Part shown: piece by piece, positions 28,086 through 38,392 of the stretch
Position numbering within the stretch: position 1 is the stretch's first letter
How the letters are laid out: every line of letters starts with the position of its first letter
Assembly: GCA_031262985.1 (NCBI GenBank)
Contig: JAISGQ010000009.1
Location: 25,646-89,645 of the forward strand
Source: Oscillospiraceae bacterium
Lineage (GTDB): Bacteria > Bacillota > Clostridia > Oscillospirales > Acutalibacteraceae
Direction: 5' to 3'
Length of the DNA: 64,000 nt
Program-made: the position numbers and the translations under genes
The notes under the pieces: model-generated
What the model was told of the DNA's origin: nothing
Database searches by the model: none
Seen by the model: only the letters and a program-made list of their open reading frames with translations

Positions 28086-28185
28086 CTAAATCAACAGAAA
28101 AACAATCAAGCCTCTATGGGCGAAAACCGCACAAATCAAAGCTTTTCGCTCGTGTTTTCTAGTTGTTTTCAAAGTTAATTAATCA
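28086..28185. repeat. Palindromic repeat family 2, copy a
   Basis: AACAATCAAGCCTCTATGGGCGAAAACCGCACAAATCAAAGCTTTTCGCTCGTGTTTTCTAGTTGTTTTCAA; inverse orientation to 50645-50746. Confidence 0.8.
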
Positions 28186-28443
28186 TAATGTTGAAAAATA
28201 TGCCTATATACTACTTTATTGTACCAAAATAACGAACCGCAATCAATGATGGAAATGTGTTTTTTGATTTTGGACAATTAAACTCGCAATAGCTCATCGT
28301 CCTCCAAAGATTTACATTTAAACTATTGACAATAATATAGTATAAACATACAATAGACGAATGAAACTTCAAGCAGGAGACGCGGACAGCTTTCACAATA
28401 TGTCACGGTTTGATTCTTCAAAAATTAATTTCGGAGGGTAAGT

Positions 28444-30258
28444 ATGCTTAAATCGTTCAAACATTTAAAGCCGAGAGAGTGGCTGTACATTGTTATAAGC
28501 GTAGTTTTCATATGTATTCAGGTGTGGCTCGACCTCAAATCACCCGACTACATGGCGCAGATAACCACTCTTGTGCAGACGCCGGGCAGCGCGATGGGAG
28601 ATATATGGGCGGAAGGTCTGAAAATGCTGCTCTGCGCTTTGGGCAGTATGCTCACGTCAGTGGCAGTGGGCTTCCTTGCCGCTAATGTTGCTACCTCCTT
28701 CGCCGCCACTCTCAGAGGCAAGGTTTTCGACAAGGTAATGTCATTTTCCATGGAGGAGATAAACAAATTCTCCACCTCAAGCCTTATTACGAGAACCACA
28801 AACGACATTACTCAGATGCAGATGCTCATAGCGATAGGCTTGCAGATTATCGTAAAATCCCCTATTGTCGCCGTGTGGGCGATGCTCAAAATAGCGGACA
28901 AGTTTGTGTCGGCGGACACCTCCGACGGACTGCGCCTCAGTGCCGATTCGAGCGGAATCGAGTGGCTGTGGGTAGTGGGAATTGCGGTGCTGTTCATGGT
29001 TACTATCATATCGGTGCTTCTGATTTTCGCAATGCCGCGATTCAAAAAAGTGCAGAAGCTGACCGACAACCTCAACCGCGTGACAAGAGAAAACCTCATG
29101 GGGCTGAGGATAGTCCGCTCCTTCAACGCAGAGGATTATCAGGAGGAGAAATTTGAGCGCGCCAACTCTGATTTGACCTACACCCACCTCTATATCGGCA
29201 GACTTATGTCGATACTGCCCGCAGGCATGGGGTTTGTCATGTCGGGCATAAATTTGGCGATATACTGGTTAGGCGCGGCACTGATAAACGGCGCGGGCAT
29301 GGCTGAAAAGCTCCCGCTTTTCAGCACTATGGTGGTCTTTTCCTCCTACGCGGTGCAAATTATCATGGCGTTTATGATGATGTCGATGATATTCATCATG
29401 CTGCCCAGAGCCTCCGTCTCCGCCTCGCGTATCAATGAGGTGCTCGAGACTAAGGAGATGATAATCGACGGACCTGTCAGCGGCGGCAAAACGGAAAAGA
29501 CAGGCGAGGTTGTGTTTAACAACGTCAGCTTTAAGTACCCCGACGCGGACGAATATGTCCTCCACAATGTCAGCTTTAGGGCGGAGAAGGGCGAGACAGT
29601 GGCGTTTATCGGTTCTACGGGAAGCGGCAAGAGTACGCTTATCAACCTCATTCCCCGCTTCTACGACGTGACCGAGGGAGAGCTGCTCATAGACGGAATC
29701 AACGTCAAGGAGTACACACAGGCGGCACTCCACAACAAGCTCGGCTATGTGTCGCAGAAGGCTGTGCTGTTCAGTGGCACGGTCAAGGAGAACGTGGCAT
29801 ACGGCGACAACGGCGACGCCACTCCCTCGGAGGAGGAGATAAAGCGTGCCCTTGACATAGCGCAGGGCAGAGATTTTGTGGACGCAATGGAGGACGGCTT
29901 CGACTCAAATATAGCGCAGGGCGGCGCAAACATATCGGGAGGACAGAAACAGCGTCTATCTATTGCCAGAGCGATATGCAGGAAGCCCGAAATATATATT
30001 TTCGACGACTCCTTCTCCGCGCTTGACTACAAAACCGACCGACTTCTCAGAAACGCCCTTAAAAAGGAGACGGGAGACGCCACTACGATGATAGTGGCTC
30101 AGCGTATCGGAACAATTAAGGACGCGGATAAGATTGTAGTTTTAGACGAGGGCAATGTCGTGGGAATCGGCACGCACAAGGAGCTGCTCTCCGATTGTGA
30201 GGTCTACAGGCAGATTGCCTACTCTCAGCTGTCAAAGGAGGAATTGTCCGATGTCTGA
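28444..30258 (+). CDS. ABC exporter half-transporter (degenerate-site subunit)
   Basis: TM domain + GSTGSGKST, ISGGQKQR, Walker B FDDSFSALD (Glu to Asp), VAQRIGTI (H-loop His to Gln). Confidence 0.92.
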   Translation: MLKSFKHLKPREWLYIVISVVFICIQVWLDLKSPDYMAQITTLVQTPGSAMGDIWAEGLKMLLCALGSMLTSVAVGFLAANVATSFAATLRGKVFDKVMSFSMEEINKFSTSSLITRTTNDITQMQMLIAIGLQIIVKSPIVAVWAMLKIADKFVSADTSDGLRLSADSSGIEWLWVVGIAVLFMVTIISVLLIFAMPRFKKVQKLTDNLNRVTRENLMGLRIVRSFNAEDYQEEKFERANSDLTYTHLYIGRLMSILPAGMGFVMSGINLAIYWLGAALINGAGMAEKLPLFSTMVVFSSYAVQIIMAFMMMSMIFIMLPRASVSASRINEVLETKEMIIDGPVSGGKTEKTGEVVFNNVSFKYPDADEYVLHNVSFRAEKGETVAFIGSTGSGKSTLINLIPRFYDVTEGELLIDGINVKEYTQAALHNKLGYVSQKAVLFSGTVKENVAYGDNGDATPSEEEIKRALDIAQGRDFVDAMEDGFDSNIAQGGANISGGQKQRLSIARAICRKPEIYIFDDSFSALDYKTDRLLRNALKKETGDATTMIVAQRIGTIKDADKIVVLDEGNVVGIGTHKELLSDCEVYRQIAYSQLSKEELSDV

Positions 30259-32104
30259 AAACCAAAGAGCGGCAGATAAAATGCCGCGTAAAAGAGAACA
30301 CGGCTTCGGTGGTCCGGGCGGCAGAATGGCTATGCCGGGGGAAAAGCCCAAGCACTTCAAGGCGACAATGGGCAAGCTGATAGCCTATATAAAGCCGTAT
30401 CTCCCCATGATAATAGTTTCTACACTCATGGCGGTGGCAAGCACTATTTTCAGTGCAATAGGACCTGACCGCCTCCGCGCAATAACCGCGCTGATTCAAG
30501 AGGGGCTAATGTCTCAAATCGACATGAAGGCGGTAGGCAGAATCGGGCTTACGCTCGCTGTTTTGTACGGTCTCGGATTTGTCTTCAACTACGTTCAGGG
30601 ATTTATAATGAACATAATCACACAGCGTGTGTCGAAAAAGATGAGGACTGAAATTTCAAAGAAGATAAACCGACTGCCGCTCAAATACTTCGACTCCACC
30701 AGCTTCGGAGACGTAATGAGCCGCGTCACAAACGACGTTGACACCATAGCGCAGACGCTGAATAATAGCATAGGCTCGTTTGTCACGGCTGTGACCATGT
30801 TTTTTGGTTCGATAGTGATGATGTTCTACACAAATGTCTTCCTCGCACTCGCGGCGATACTCTCCACAATCGTAGGCTTCGTATTTATGCAGGTTATCAT
30901 AAAGCACTCGCAGAAGTACTTCAAGGCACAGCAGTACGAGTTAGGGCGTATCAACGGACACATAGAGGAGATATACACCGGTCACAACGTGGTAAAGGCA
31001 TATAACGGGGAGGAAAAAGCCCGCGAGGAGTTTCACGAAATTAACGGAAAACTGCAATCGAGCGCGTGGAAATCGCAGTTTATTTCGGGGCTTATGATGC
31101 CTCTCATGCACTTTATCGGCAATTTCGGGTATGTAGTTGTGTGCGTTCTGGGAGCGGTGCTTCTTGTGAACGGCTATATAACCGATTTCGGAGTAATAGT
31201 TGCGTTTATGATATACATCAGGCTCTTTACTCAGCCCCTCGCGCAGATTGCACAGACGGCTACAGCCCTCCAGTCCACTGCGGCGGCGGGGGAGAGAGTA
31301 TTCACCTTCCTCGAGGAGAGCGAGCTTCCCGACGAGAGCGGCAAGACTGCTGTACTCCCCGTAGGAGAAGTGAGGGGAGATATTGAGTTCGAACACGTCA
31401 AATTCGGCTACAACGAGGATAAGGTAATCATCAAGGATTTTTCGGCTACGGTCAAGGCAGGTCAGAAAATCGCCATTGTAGGCTCTACGGGAGCGGGAAA
31501 AACCACTATCGTCAACCTCCTCATGAGGTTCTACGACCTCGGCGGCGGCTCGATTAAGATTGACGGGATTAATATTGCCGATTTGAAGCGGGAGAATGTC
31601 CACGATTTATTCTGCATGGTGCTTCAGGACACATGGCTGTTTGAAGGCACGGTGAAGGAGAATATAATTTACAACAAGCCCGACATAGACGATGAGGAGC
31701 TGAAAAAAATCTGCAAGGTTGTGGGCGTTCACCACTTTATTAAAACCCTCCCGAACGGCTACAGCACTGTGCTGAGCGACAAGGCGAATCTCTCGGTAGG
31801 GCAAAAGCAGCTCATGACCATAGCCCGCGCCATGGTGGAGAACGCCCCCATGCTCATTCTCGACGAGGCGACAAGCTCGGTTGACACAAGGACTGAGGTA
31901 CTCATTCAAGCGGCTATGGATAAGCTCATGCAGGGGCGAACCTCCTTTGTTATCGCTCACAGGCTGTCCACTATCAAAAACTCCGACCTGATTCTCGTGA
32001 TGAAGGACGGAAATATAGTTGAAAGCGGCAATCATACCGACCTCCTCTCACAGGGCGGCGTCTACGCGGAGCTTTACAACAGCCAGTTTGAGCAGGCGGG
32101 GTAA
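30251..32104 (+). CDS. ABC exporter half-transporter (consensus-site subunit)
   Basis: GSTGAGKTT, LSVGQKQL signature, LDEATSSVD, IAHRLSTI; start MSENQRAADK overlaps preceding gene. Confidence 0.92.
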   Translation: MSENQRAADKMPRKREHGFGGPGGRMAMPGEKPKHFKATMGKLIAYIKPYLPMIIVSTLMAVASTIFSAIGPDRLRAITALIQEGLMSQIDMKAVGRIGLTLAVLYGLGFVFNYVQGFIMNIITQRVSKKMRTEISKKINRLPLKYFDSTSFGDVMSRVTNDVDTIAQTLNNSIGSFVTAVTMFFGSIVMMFYTNVFLALAAILSTIVGFVFMQVIIKHSQKYFKAQQYELGRINGHIEEIYTGHNVVKAYNGEEKAREEFHEINGKLQSSAWKSQFISGLMMPLMHFIGNFGYVVVCVLGAVLLVNGYITDFGVIVAFMIYIRLFTQPLAQIAQTATALQSTAAAGERVFTFLEESELPDESGKTAVLPVGEVRGDIEFEHVKFGYNEDKVIIKDFSATVKAGQKIAIVGSTGAGKTTIVNLLMRFYDLGGGSIKIDGINIADLKRENVHDLFCMVLQDTWLFEGTVKENIIYNKPDIDDEELKKICKVVGVHHFIKTLPNGYSTVLSDKANLSVGQKQLMTIARAMVENAPMLILDEATSSVDTRTEVLIQAAMDKLMQGRTSFVIAHRLSTIKNSDLILVMKDGNIVESGNHTDLLSQGGVYAELYNSQFEQAG

Positions 32105-32143
32105 TATTTTGTAATACTATTCCGCGTTTGAAGGGAGAAAATA

Positions 32144-32665
32144 ATGAACGGAATTATACTGTACAAATCAAAATACGGGGCAACAAAAAAATACGCCGAA
32201 TGGCTGCGTGATACTACGGGTTTTGATATTATTGAAACAAATAAAGCCACTGTAGCGCAGGTGAAAAATTACGATGTTATTGTCCTCGGAGGAGGCATAT
32301 ACGCATCCGGGATTTCGGGGCTGTCTTTTCTCAGGAAAAACATGGACGAACTGGCAGGCAAACGGCTTGCCGTGTTCTGTGTTGGCGGTTCTCCTTTTGA
32401 ACAAGCCGCGTTTGAGGAGATGTACGCACACAATTTCAAGGGGAATCTGAGTGGAGTAAAATGCTTTTACTGCCGCGGCGCGTTTGACATGGAGGTTATG
32501 AACTTCGCCGACAAAACGCTGTGTAAGATGCTCAAAAAGACTCTGGAGAAAAAAGACCCCGCAACCTATGAGCCGTCGCAGGCGGCACTCATTGCTGTTA
32601 TCGGTCAAAACGGCGACTGGACGGATAAGGAGTACCTGCAGCCGCTGATTGAATATTTGAAGTGA
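32144..32665 (+). CDS. Flavodoxin domain protein
   Basis: GIILYKSKYGATKKYAEWL, VIVLGGGIYASGISGLSFLRKN. Confidence 0.85.
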   Translation: MNGIILYKSKYGATKKYAEWLRDTTGFDIIETNKATVAQVKNYDVIVLGGGIYASGISGLSFLRKNMDELAGKRLAVFCVGGSPFEQAAFEEMYAHNFKGNLSGVKCFYCRGAFDMEVMNFADKTLCKMLKKTLEKKDPATYEPSQAALIAVIGQNGDWTDKEYLQPLIEYLK

Positions 32666-32790
32666 GCAAAAAGCTGCAATCATACTTGCTTTCTCTCGCA
32701 GGGCGGCGTCTACGCGGAGCTGTAACAACAGCCGGTTTGATTAGGCGGGGTAGGAAGGCGGAGTGGCAATACTCCTTCTTTGAAGTAATA

Positions 32791-32837
32791 AAAAGCAGTG
32801 CATGAGTATATTCTACCTCCTCATGCGCTGCTTTTTT
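32791..32837 (+). terminator. Terminator
   Basis: AAAAGCAGTGCATGAG ... CTCATGCGCTGCTTTTTT. Confidence 0.75.
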
Positions 32838-33012
32838 ACGCGTCTTTTTTTGTCATTATACAGCATACGGCATAATTTTTCTTTGATAAAGTTTTTGTTA
32901 TGTTATTGCAAAAAAAAACGCTCTATGGTATCATTAATCAAATATTGAAAAAATAGTAGTATGTTGTAGAAAACGTGCAGAAGATGATTTGTGTTAGGGA
33001 GGACGGAGCAGA

Positions 33013-34866
33013 ATGTCTTTAATATCAGCGAAGCTCAAACTATTTGCCGATTACGCAGTTCGGAAATTATCCGAACATCCTTTGTTGTGGTCATTTTTAA
33101 TCACTCTTGCGGTATTTGCCGTGTATATTCCGGCAAATAGTTTCGGGTATTACATAAATGACGACAGATACATTTCCATGCTGCTCTCAGGAGGAGATAT
33201 CAACGGCGTTTTTGTTCACTCCGCATTCTGTTTTTTGGTCAGTTGGTTATACCCTCTGTTTCCGTCGGTTAACTGGATAATGTTTGCTTTCCTGTTATTG
33301 TTGTATTTTGCAGTTGTATCCATATTCCACCTCTTTTTGTTAAAGCTCAATCCGTATCGTCTGTTAATAGGCTTGTCCGCGCTTTTCCTTACCTCCTCAA
33401 TAGCACTTTATATGTTTACATTCACGTTAGTATCATATGTTAGTATGTTTGCGGGAATACTGCTCATTTACTATACCTTTTTCCATGAAGAAAAGCCGCG
33501 CAGGTTAAAGCTGATTTTCGGTTCGCTGTTAATTGTTTTCGCAATTATGATAAGGCAGGATATATCTTTCCCTCTGATTATTTCCGCCTTAATGCTGCTG
33601 TCTTTGGAAATTGCAACGAGGAGCAAACTCCGCGCTATATTCAGCCTCAGACGCAGAGGGAAAATAAGCCGGCAGGAAGGGAGTGTGTCTCCTCTTCGTG
33701 AGCCGCTGAAAAGCAGGATAAAAAACGCGGGCGGAGACATCAAAAAACTCCTTTGCTTCGCGCTTATCTGCCTGCTCCTCTTTGCTATGAGGTATCCTCT
33801 CAGTGCGATTGACAGCCTTGCCTACCGCTCGGACGAATGGCAGGCATACAAGACCTACAACTTAGCAAGAAATAAGCTTTATGATTATCCGAAAACCGAT
33901 GAGACCATGGATATTTTACAGGAAATAGGGCTTACGGACAATGATATTGAAATGCTTTATGGATACTATTTTTACGACAAGCAATTGCTTTTTGATGAGG
34001 ACAATCTCGAACTGTTATCTCAAATTAGCACTTCAAGCGATTTTTCTCTTGGCAGTATTTTCGGTAGATTCAAAAATTCGTTCTATTCATTTTCTTTTGC
34101 GCTTGAACATAGAGGTTTCAGACCGATGTTGTTTTTCATGTTCATTATCGGAATAGGATTATTATTACTGGTATCGGATAAGCGAAGCACGCTTCTCTAT
34201 TTACTGCTTTCGATTGAGGTGGGGCTAAATATTTGTGTTTTTCTCGTGTTGGGAAGATACCCCACGAGGGTGACTGTGCCTACCGCTCTGTTTGCTTTGC
34301 TTGCATTTATGCTGTATATGGCAGAAAACACTGATAAGATAAAGAGGAGAAAACGCACCTTAGCCTTCTGGGGAGGACTATGTGCGGTGTGTGCATCAAT
34401 TTTCATCTTGCTGCCTAATTTTATAGCAGTTTCTCACGCGCCTGTAAAACCTGACTATATGGACGACGTAATCAATTCCCCCAAAACAGTTTACATATTA
34501 AGCGATGATCGTTCCTTTGATTACTCAATCAGCTGGATGGAAAATCCCTTATCTCCCGAAAATCTTGTCTACACCGAAAGCTGGAGTATGTATTCGCCCA
34601 TATCTGAGGCGCGGATGAAAGAATCCGGAGTTGACGGCAATCCGCTGATTTATATGTTGGATAATGAAAATGTCGTCTATATGACGTCGTGGATGCCGAG
34701 AATTCAAGCAATCTCAATTTATCTGTATGAACATCACGGTATTATTGCAATTGCCGAACCTATTGCCGAATATGAGAGCGGCATGGTGTTCTACAAATTT
34801 AAAACAGTGCCGGAGGACGGGGAGATGCCCTCATATCTCAAGGAATATCTTGAGCGAGTTAATTAA
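33013..34866 (+). CDS. Multi-pass membrane protein, possibly GT-C-type glycosyltransferase-like
   Basis: Many TM segments; acidic YINDDRYIS motif in first extracytoplasmic loop. Confidence 0.55.
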   Translation: MSLISAKLKLFADYAVRKLSEHPLLWSFLITLAVFAVYIPANSFGYYINDDRYISMLLSGGDINGVFVHSAFCFLVSWLYPLFPSVNWIMFAFLLLLYFAVVSIFHLFLLKLNPYRLLIGLSALFLTSSIALYMFTFTLVSYVSMFAGILLIYYTFFHEEKPRRLKLIFGSLLIVFAIMIRQDISFPLIISALMLLSLEIATRSKLRAIFSLRRRGKISRQEGSVSPLREPLKSRIKNAGGDIKKLLCFALICLLLFAMRYPLSAIDSLAYRSDEWQAYKTYNLARNKLYDYPKTDETMDILQEIGLTDNDIEMLYGYYFYDKQLLFDEDNLELLSQISTSSDFSLGSIFGRFKNSFYSFSFALEHRGFRPMLFFMFIIGIGLLLLVSDKRSTLLYLLLSIEVGLNICVFLVLGRYPTRVTVPTALFALLAFMLYMAENTDKIKRRKRTLAFWGGLCAVCASIFILLPNFIAVSHAPVKPDYMDDVINSPKTVYILSDDRSFDYSISWMENPLSPENLVYTESWSMYSPISEARMKESGVDGNPLIYMLDNENVVYMTSWMPRIQAISIYLYEHHGIIAIAEPIAEYESGMVFYKFKTVPEDGEMPSYLKEYLERVN

Positions 34867-34968
34867 ACGACCGAGGCGGAGTAGCCGCCTATCTCAATCA
34901 AACGACGCAGTAGCAGTAGCCGCTGTTTCTCGACCTACAGTATCCCCATAAGGAGGAGTATTTGCTTT

Positions 34969-35940
34969 ATGCAGGTTTTGTCAATCGATTCGGTAATTAA
35001 GATAATCGACAAGGGAATAATCATCGACGACCTTAGCCTCGGCGTGGAGGAGGGTGAGATTCTCGGTCTAATCGGACCTAACGGAGCGGGCAAGTCCACC
35101 GTAATACACATGGTGGGCGGACTTGTCATGCCCAATACGGGCGACATACGAATTGCCGGAGTGAGTATGTACGACGATTTCGAGCGGTGCATGAGCTACA
35201 CTGGCGTAGTACTCGACAAGCCCGAATTTTACAAAAACATGACAGGCTATCAGAACCTTCAGGCTATAGCGGCAGTTCGCCCCAAAATCGGGCGGAAGGA
35301 GATTGACCGCGCGGTAGGTATGCTTGAGCTGGACGACTACATAGACAAGCGCGTTTCGGCGTATCCTACGGGGGAGATAAAGCGGCTTGCCATAGCGGCG
35401 GCGGTTATGCACTCCCCGCGCCTTCTGCTTTTGGATGAGGCGATAGACGGCATGGACCCCATAGCCTTTCTGCACCTTCGCAAGGTAATCAAGAAGATGA
35501 CCAAGTCGCAGGGTACGGCGGTTGTCATGACCTCCCACCATATGTCCGATTTAGAGCGTATTTGCGACAGGGTTGCGGTGTTGGAGGACGGAGTACTCAT
35601 AGGCACGAGCAGTGTCGCTCACCTGAAAAAATTCGGAACGGGGAAAACCGCTCAGAGAATGCTCATCGACCAGCCGGAGGCGGCGGCGCGGCACATATTT
35701 GAGGCGCTTCATATTCCCGCCGAGATTCGTTCGGGATATGTTATATTTGAGTGCGAAAAGAGCTTAGTGCCTAAAATCACCTCCATTCTGTTTACTTCCG
35801 GCTACAGAGTGTACGAGGCGAAGGACTACGAAATTTCCCTTGAGGAAGCGTATTACAGACTGCTCCGCGAGCGTCCTATGGATAACGACGACGAAATTGA
35901 CGACCGTTTCGGCGCATACGAGGGGGATTTTGATGATTAA
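34969..35940 (+). CDS. ABC-2 type transporter ATP-binding protein
   Basis: GPNGAGKSTVIHMVGG, LLLLDEAIDGMDP, MTSHHMSDLE; non-canonical signature YPTGEIKR. Confidence 0.9.
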   Translation: MQVLSIDSVIKIIDKGIIIDDLSLGVEEGEILGLIGPNGAGKSTVIHMVGGLVMPNTGDIRIAGVSMYDDFERCMSYTGVVLDKPEFYKNMTGYQNLQAIAAVRPKIGRKEIDRAVGMLELDDYIDKRVSAYPTGEIKRLAIAAAVMHSPRLLLLDEAIDGMDPIAFLHLRKVIKKMTKSQGTAVVMTSHHMSDLERICDRVAVLEDGVLIGTSSVAHLKKFGTGKTAQRMLIDQPEAAARHIFEALHIPAEIRSGYVIFECEKSLVPKITSILFTSGYRVYEAKDYEISLEEAYYRLLRERPMDNDDEIDDRFGAYEGDFDD

Positions 35941-37156
35941 GCTTTTAAGAGTGATAAAGTGCGAGTGGATAAAGCTCTTTTCAAAAAGGAGTATGTCGGC
36001 GGCGTTTCTTTTGGTGTTCCTGCTCGCTATGCTGACGGCTTACGGTTCGTCCGCTATAGTGGAGAGCGAGAACATTACCCTCCCTTCCTTCCTCAAAGAC
36101 GGAATCGCGGGAAAGGTTTTCAGCAACACGGAGTTCGGAAGAAACGGGGAGATTGACCTCTCCTTCTATGAAAAATCGCGCAGGACGGCAGACGGACAAA
36201 ACGGAGATGCACTCTCCGGCTCAGACTTAGCGGGGGAGTACGCGGGCAGCGTTCCCGTAAGCGGCTCCGACGCGGGAGTGTCTGTTTCCGACAGCTCCGA
36301 GGAGTTCGGCAAGGACACGTGGCAGTCGGCGTACTACCAGAGAATAAATGAGCTGACAGAGGCGATTAACGCTCAGAAGTACATAGCGGGCATGACCGCA
36401 GGGGCGGAGAAATACCGCGCCGCCTCACTCGTCTCGGAGTACGAGCGGGAGAAGGTAATCCTCACCTTCTGCCTCACCGAAAACACCCCGAGGGAGGCAA
36501 ACACCCCGTGGAATACGGTAGTTTTCGCCGTGTGGCTTCTTATGATTCCATGCGCCGTAATTCTGTTTACTGCGGCGTCAAACAGCTTTGCGGGGGAGCT
36601 GAAATCGGGTACGATAAAGACCATGCTATCACTGCCCGCAACAAGGCTTAAATTCTTCTTCGGAAAGCTTATTGTGCTTAATATTTACACCTTCATGCTC
36701 GTCTTTTCGGCGTGGCTGGGAGCAGTGACAGGTTCGCTCCTCGGCTTCGGCTCGCTTTCGCAGAATTACGGGTATATCCTCACCTATGGGGAGGACGCGT
36801 ATCTCTACACGTGGTTTTCCTACTCCCTTATGGCGGCTTTGGGTGTAGCTCTCTCGGTTGTAGTCATAACGCATTTTTGCGTAATGGTTTCCACTGTCAC
36901 ACGCTCATACGCGGCGGCAATAGCCGTGCCGTCGCTGGTACTGCTCATATCGCTCTCTTTCGGGGGACTGCTCGCCTCCTTCGGTAATCCTGTGGTAGGA
37001 GCGACATTGTTCTGCAACCTTGATTTGTCGCTTCTCGTAACGTCGCTGCCGAATTTTTCCTCCGTCGGCGTTTTGGGAGTACTGCTGAGTATTGCGGCTC
37101 ATATGTTTGTGTTTGCGGCATACGGATATTTCGCCTTTAGGCGGGATGTGGTTTGA
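35933..37156 (+). CDS. ABC-2 type transporter permease
   Basis: MIKLLRVIKCEWIKLFSKRSM; multi-TM; overlaps ATPase gene by 8 bp. Confidence 0.82.
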   Translation: MIKLLRVIKCEWIKLFSKRSMSAAFLLVFLLAMLTAYGSSAIVESENITLPSFLKDGIAGKVFSNTEFGRNGEIDLSFYEKSRRTADGQNGDALSGSDLAGEYAGSVPVSGSDAGVSVSDSSEEFGKDTWQSAYYQRINELTEAINAQKYIAGMTAGAEKYRAASLVSEYEREKVILTFCLTENTPREANTPWNTVVFAVWLLMIPCAVILFTAASNSFAGELKSGTIKTMLSLPATRLKFFFGKLIVLNIYTFMLVFSAWLGAVTGSLLGFGSLSQNYGYILTYGEDAYLYTWFSYSLMAALGVALSVVVITHFCVMVSTVTRSYAAAIAVPSLVLLISLSFGGLLASFGNPVVGATLFCNLDLSLLVTSLPNFSSVGVLGVLLSIAAHMFVFAAYGYFAFRRDVV

Positions 37157-37203
37157 CGATATTATTGTTCCGGTAATTAATTTAATTGGAGGGAAACTTT
37201 ATT

Positions 37204-37797
37204 ATGAAAAAAGCAGTTGTTGCAATTCTCGGCGTTATTCTCATCCTGCTTGCTTCTTGCGGCAAAGCACCGAGCGAACCTGTTGAATCGATTACAAGCG
37301 AGGAATTGGTGGAGGCTTCTGACGGCAAAGCACCGAGCGAATCTATTGAACTGATTACAGGCGAGGAGTTTATTGAGATTGCCAAAAGTTTGGGTCTAAA
37401 ACTTTACGCGTCTTTGAAAGATTCTACGGATGAGACTGCCCACAGCTCGAAAGATCCTATTATCTATGCATATGTAGCTGATAATAATAGAGATGATGCC
37501 TCAAAAACGCCAATACATATTGAGTACTGGTCTTTTACAAGTGAAGATTACACAATGCGTACATATGATGATACTTTGCAATCGGAAGATTTTTCTTTTG
37601 ATAAAGCGGACATTCAGGAAGAGATACATCTCGACGGATATGACTACGTGAGAGTTAAGGCGGCAGGGAAGGATTACATAGAAATTGCAAGAGTAAAAAA
37701 CACTCTGGTTATAGCAAAAGGTTCTTTTGAAAAAAGTGACATGATACACGAGCTTTTCAAAGAAATCGGATATTCTCCCGAAGGTTTTAGTGAGTAG
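37204..37797 (+). CDS. Lipoprotein of unknown function
   Basis: MKKAVVAILGVILILLASCGK lipobox; internal 63-bp tandem duplication. Confidence 0.7.
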   Translation: MKKAVVAILGVILILLASCGKAPSEPVESITSEELVEASDGKAPSESIELITGEEFIEIAKSLGLKLYASLKDSTDETAHSSKDPIIYAYVADNNRDDASKTPIHIEYWSFTSEDYTMRTYDDTLQSEDFSFDKADIQEEIHLDGYDYVRVKAAGKDYIEIARVKNTLVIAKGSFEKSDMIHELFKEIGYSPEGFSE

Positions 37798-37805
37798 TTA
37801 TTAAC

Positions 37806-37843
37806 GAGAGTGCGGCAAATTTTGTTTTGCCGCACTCTTTTTC
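37806..37843 (+). terminator. Terminator
   Basis: GAGTGCGGCAAA ... TTTGCCGCACTC then TTTTT. Confidence 0.85.
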
Positions 37844-38030
37844 CTGTTTTAAGTACGCCGGCAGTATTATTGCTTAGGCAATTTGAAAATTCTTTATAAA
37901 ATTACAAATAAGGACTTCCTTTTGCCGCCGATTTAATATACAATATATAGGTATTGAATATAGGCACTCATATCACTTTAATCAAGTATCATGATAACAG
38001 TGCCAAAAAACAAAAAACGGAGGTTCCTTT

Positions 38031-38390
38031 ATGAAAAGCAAGGTGCGTCTAAATGTATGCGGAACGGACTACTTCATTACGAGTGAGGACGACGAGAGCT
38101 ACATACGCGCGGTCGGCAACGAGGTCGACGAGAAGATGAACGAGCTGATTTCTTCCAATCAGCGTGTATCCACCACAATGGCGGCAGTTCTGTGCGCCCT
38201 CTCCTACGCGGATGAGTGTAAAAAAGCCACAACTGCGGCTGACGGACTGCGGGTGCAGATAAAGGATTATGTGGAGGAGACCTCCCGCGCTCGCCTTGAG
38301 GCAGATGAAGCGCGCAGGGAAATCGAGCGTCTGAGGAGAGAGCTTCAGGGACTTCGCGCCCGCATGGCTGACCTCAACAACAGGACGTAG
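38031..38390 (+). CDS. zapA: Cell division protein ZapA
   Basis: KVRLNVCGTDYFITSEDDESYIRAVGNEVDEKMNEL; downstream U32 peptidase as in other Firmicutes. Confidence 0.85.
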   Translation: MKSKVRLNVCGTDYFITSEDDESYIRAVGNEVDEKMNELISSNQRVSTTMAAVLCALSYADECKKATTAADGLRVQIKDYVEETSRARLEADEARREIERLRRELQGLRARMADLNNRT

Positions 38391-38392
38391 TA

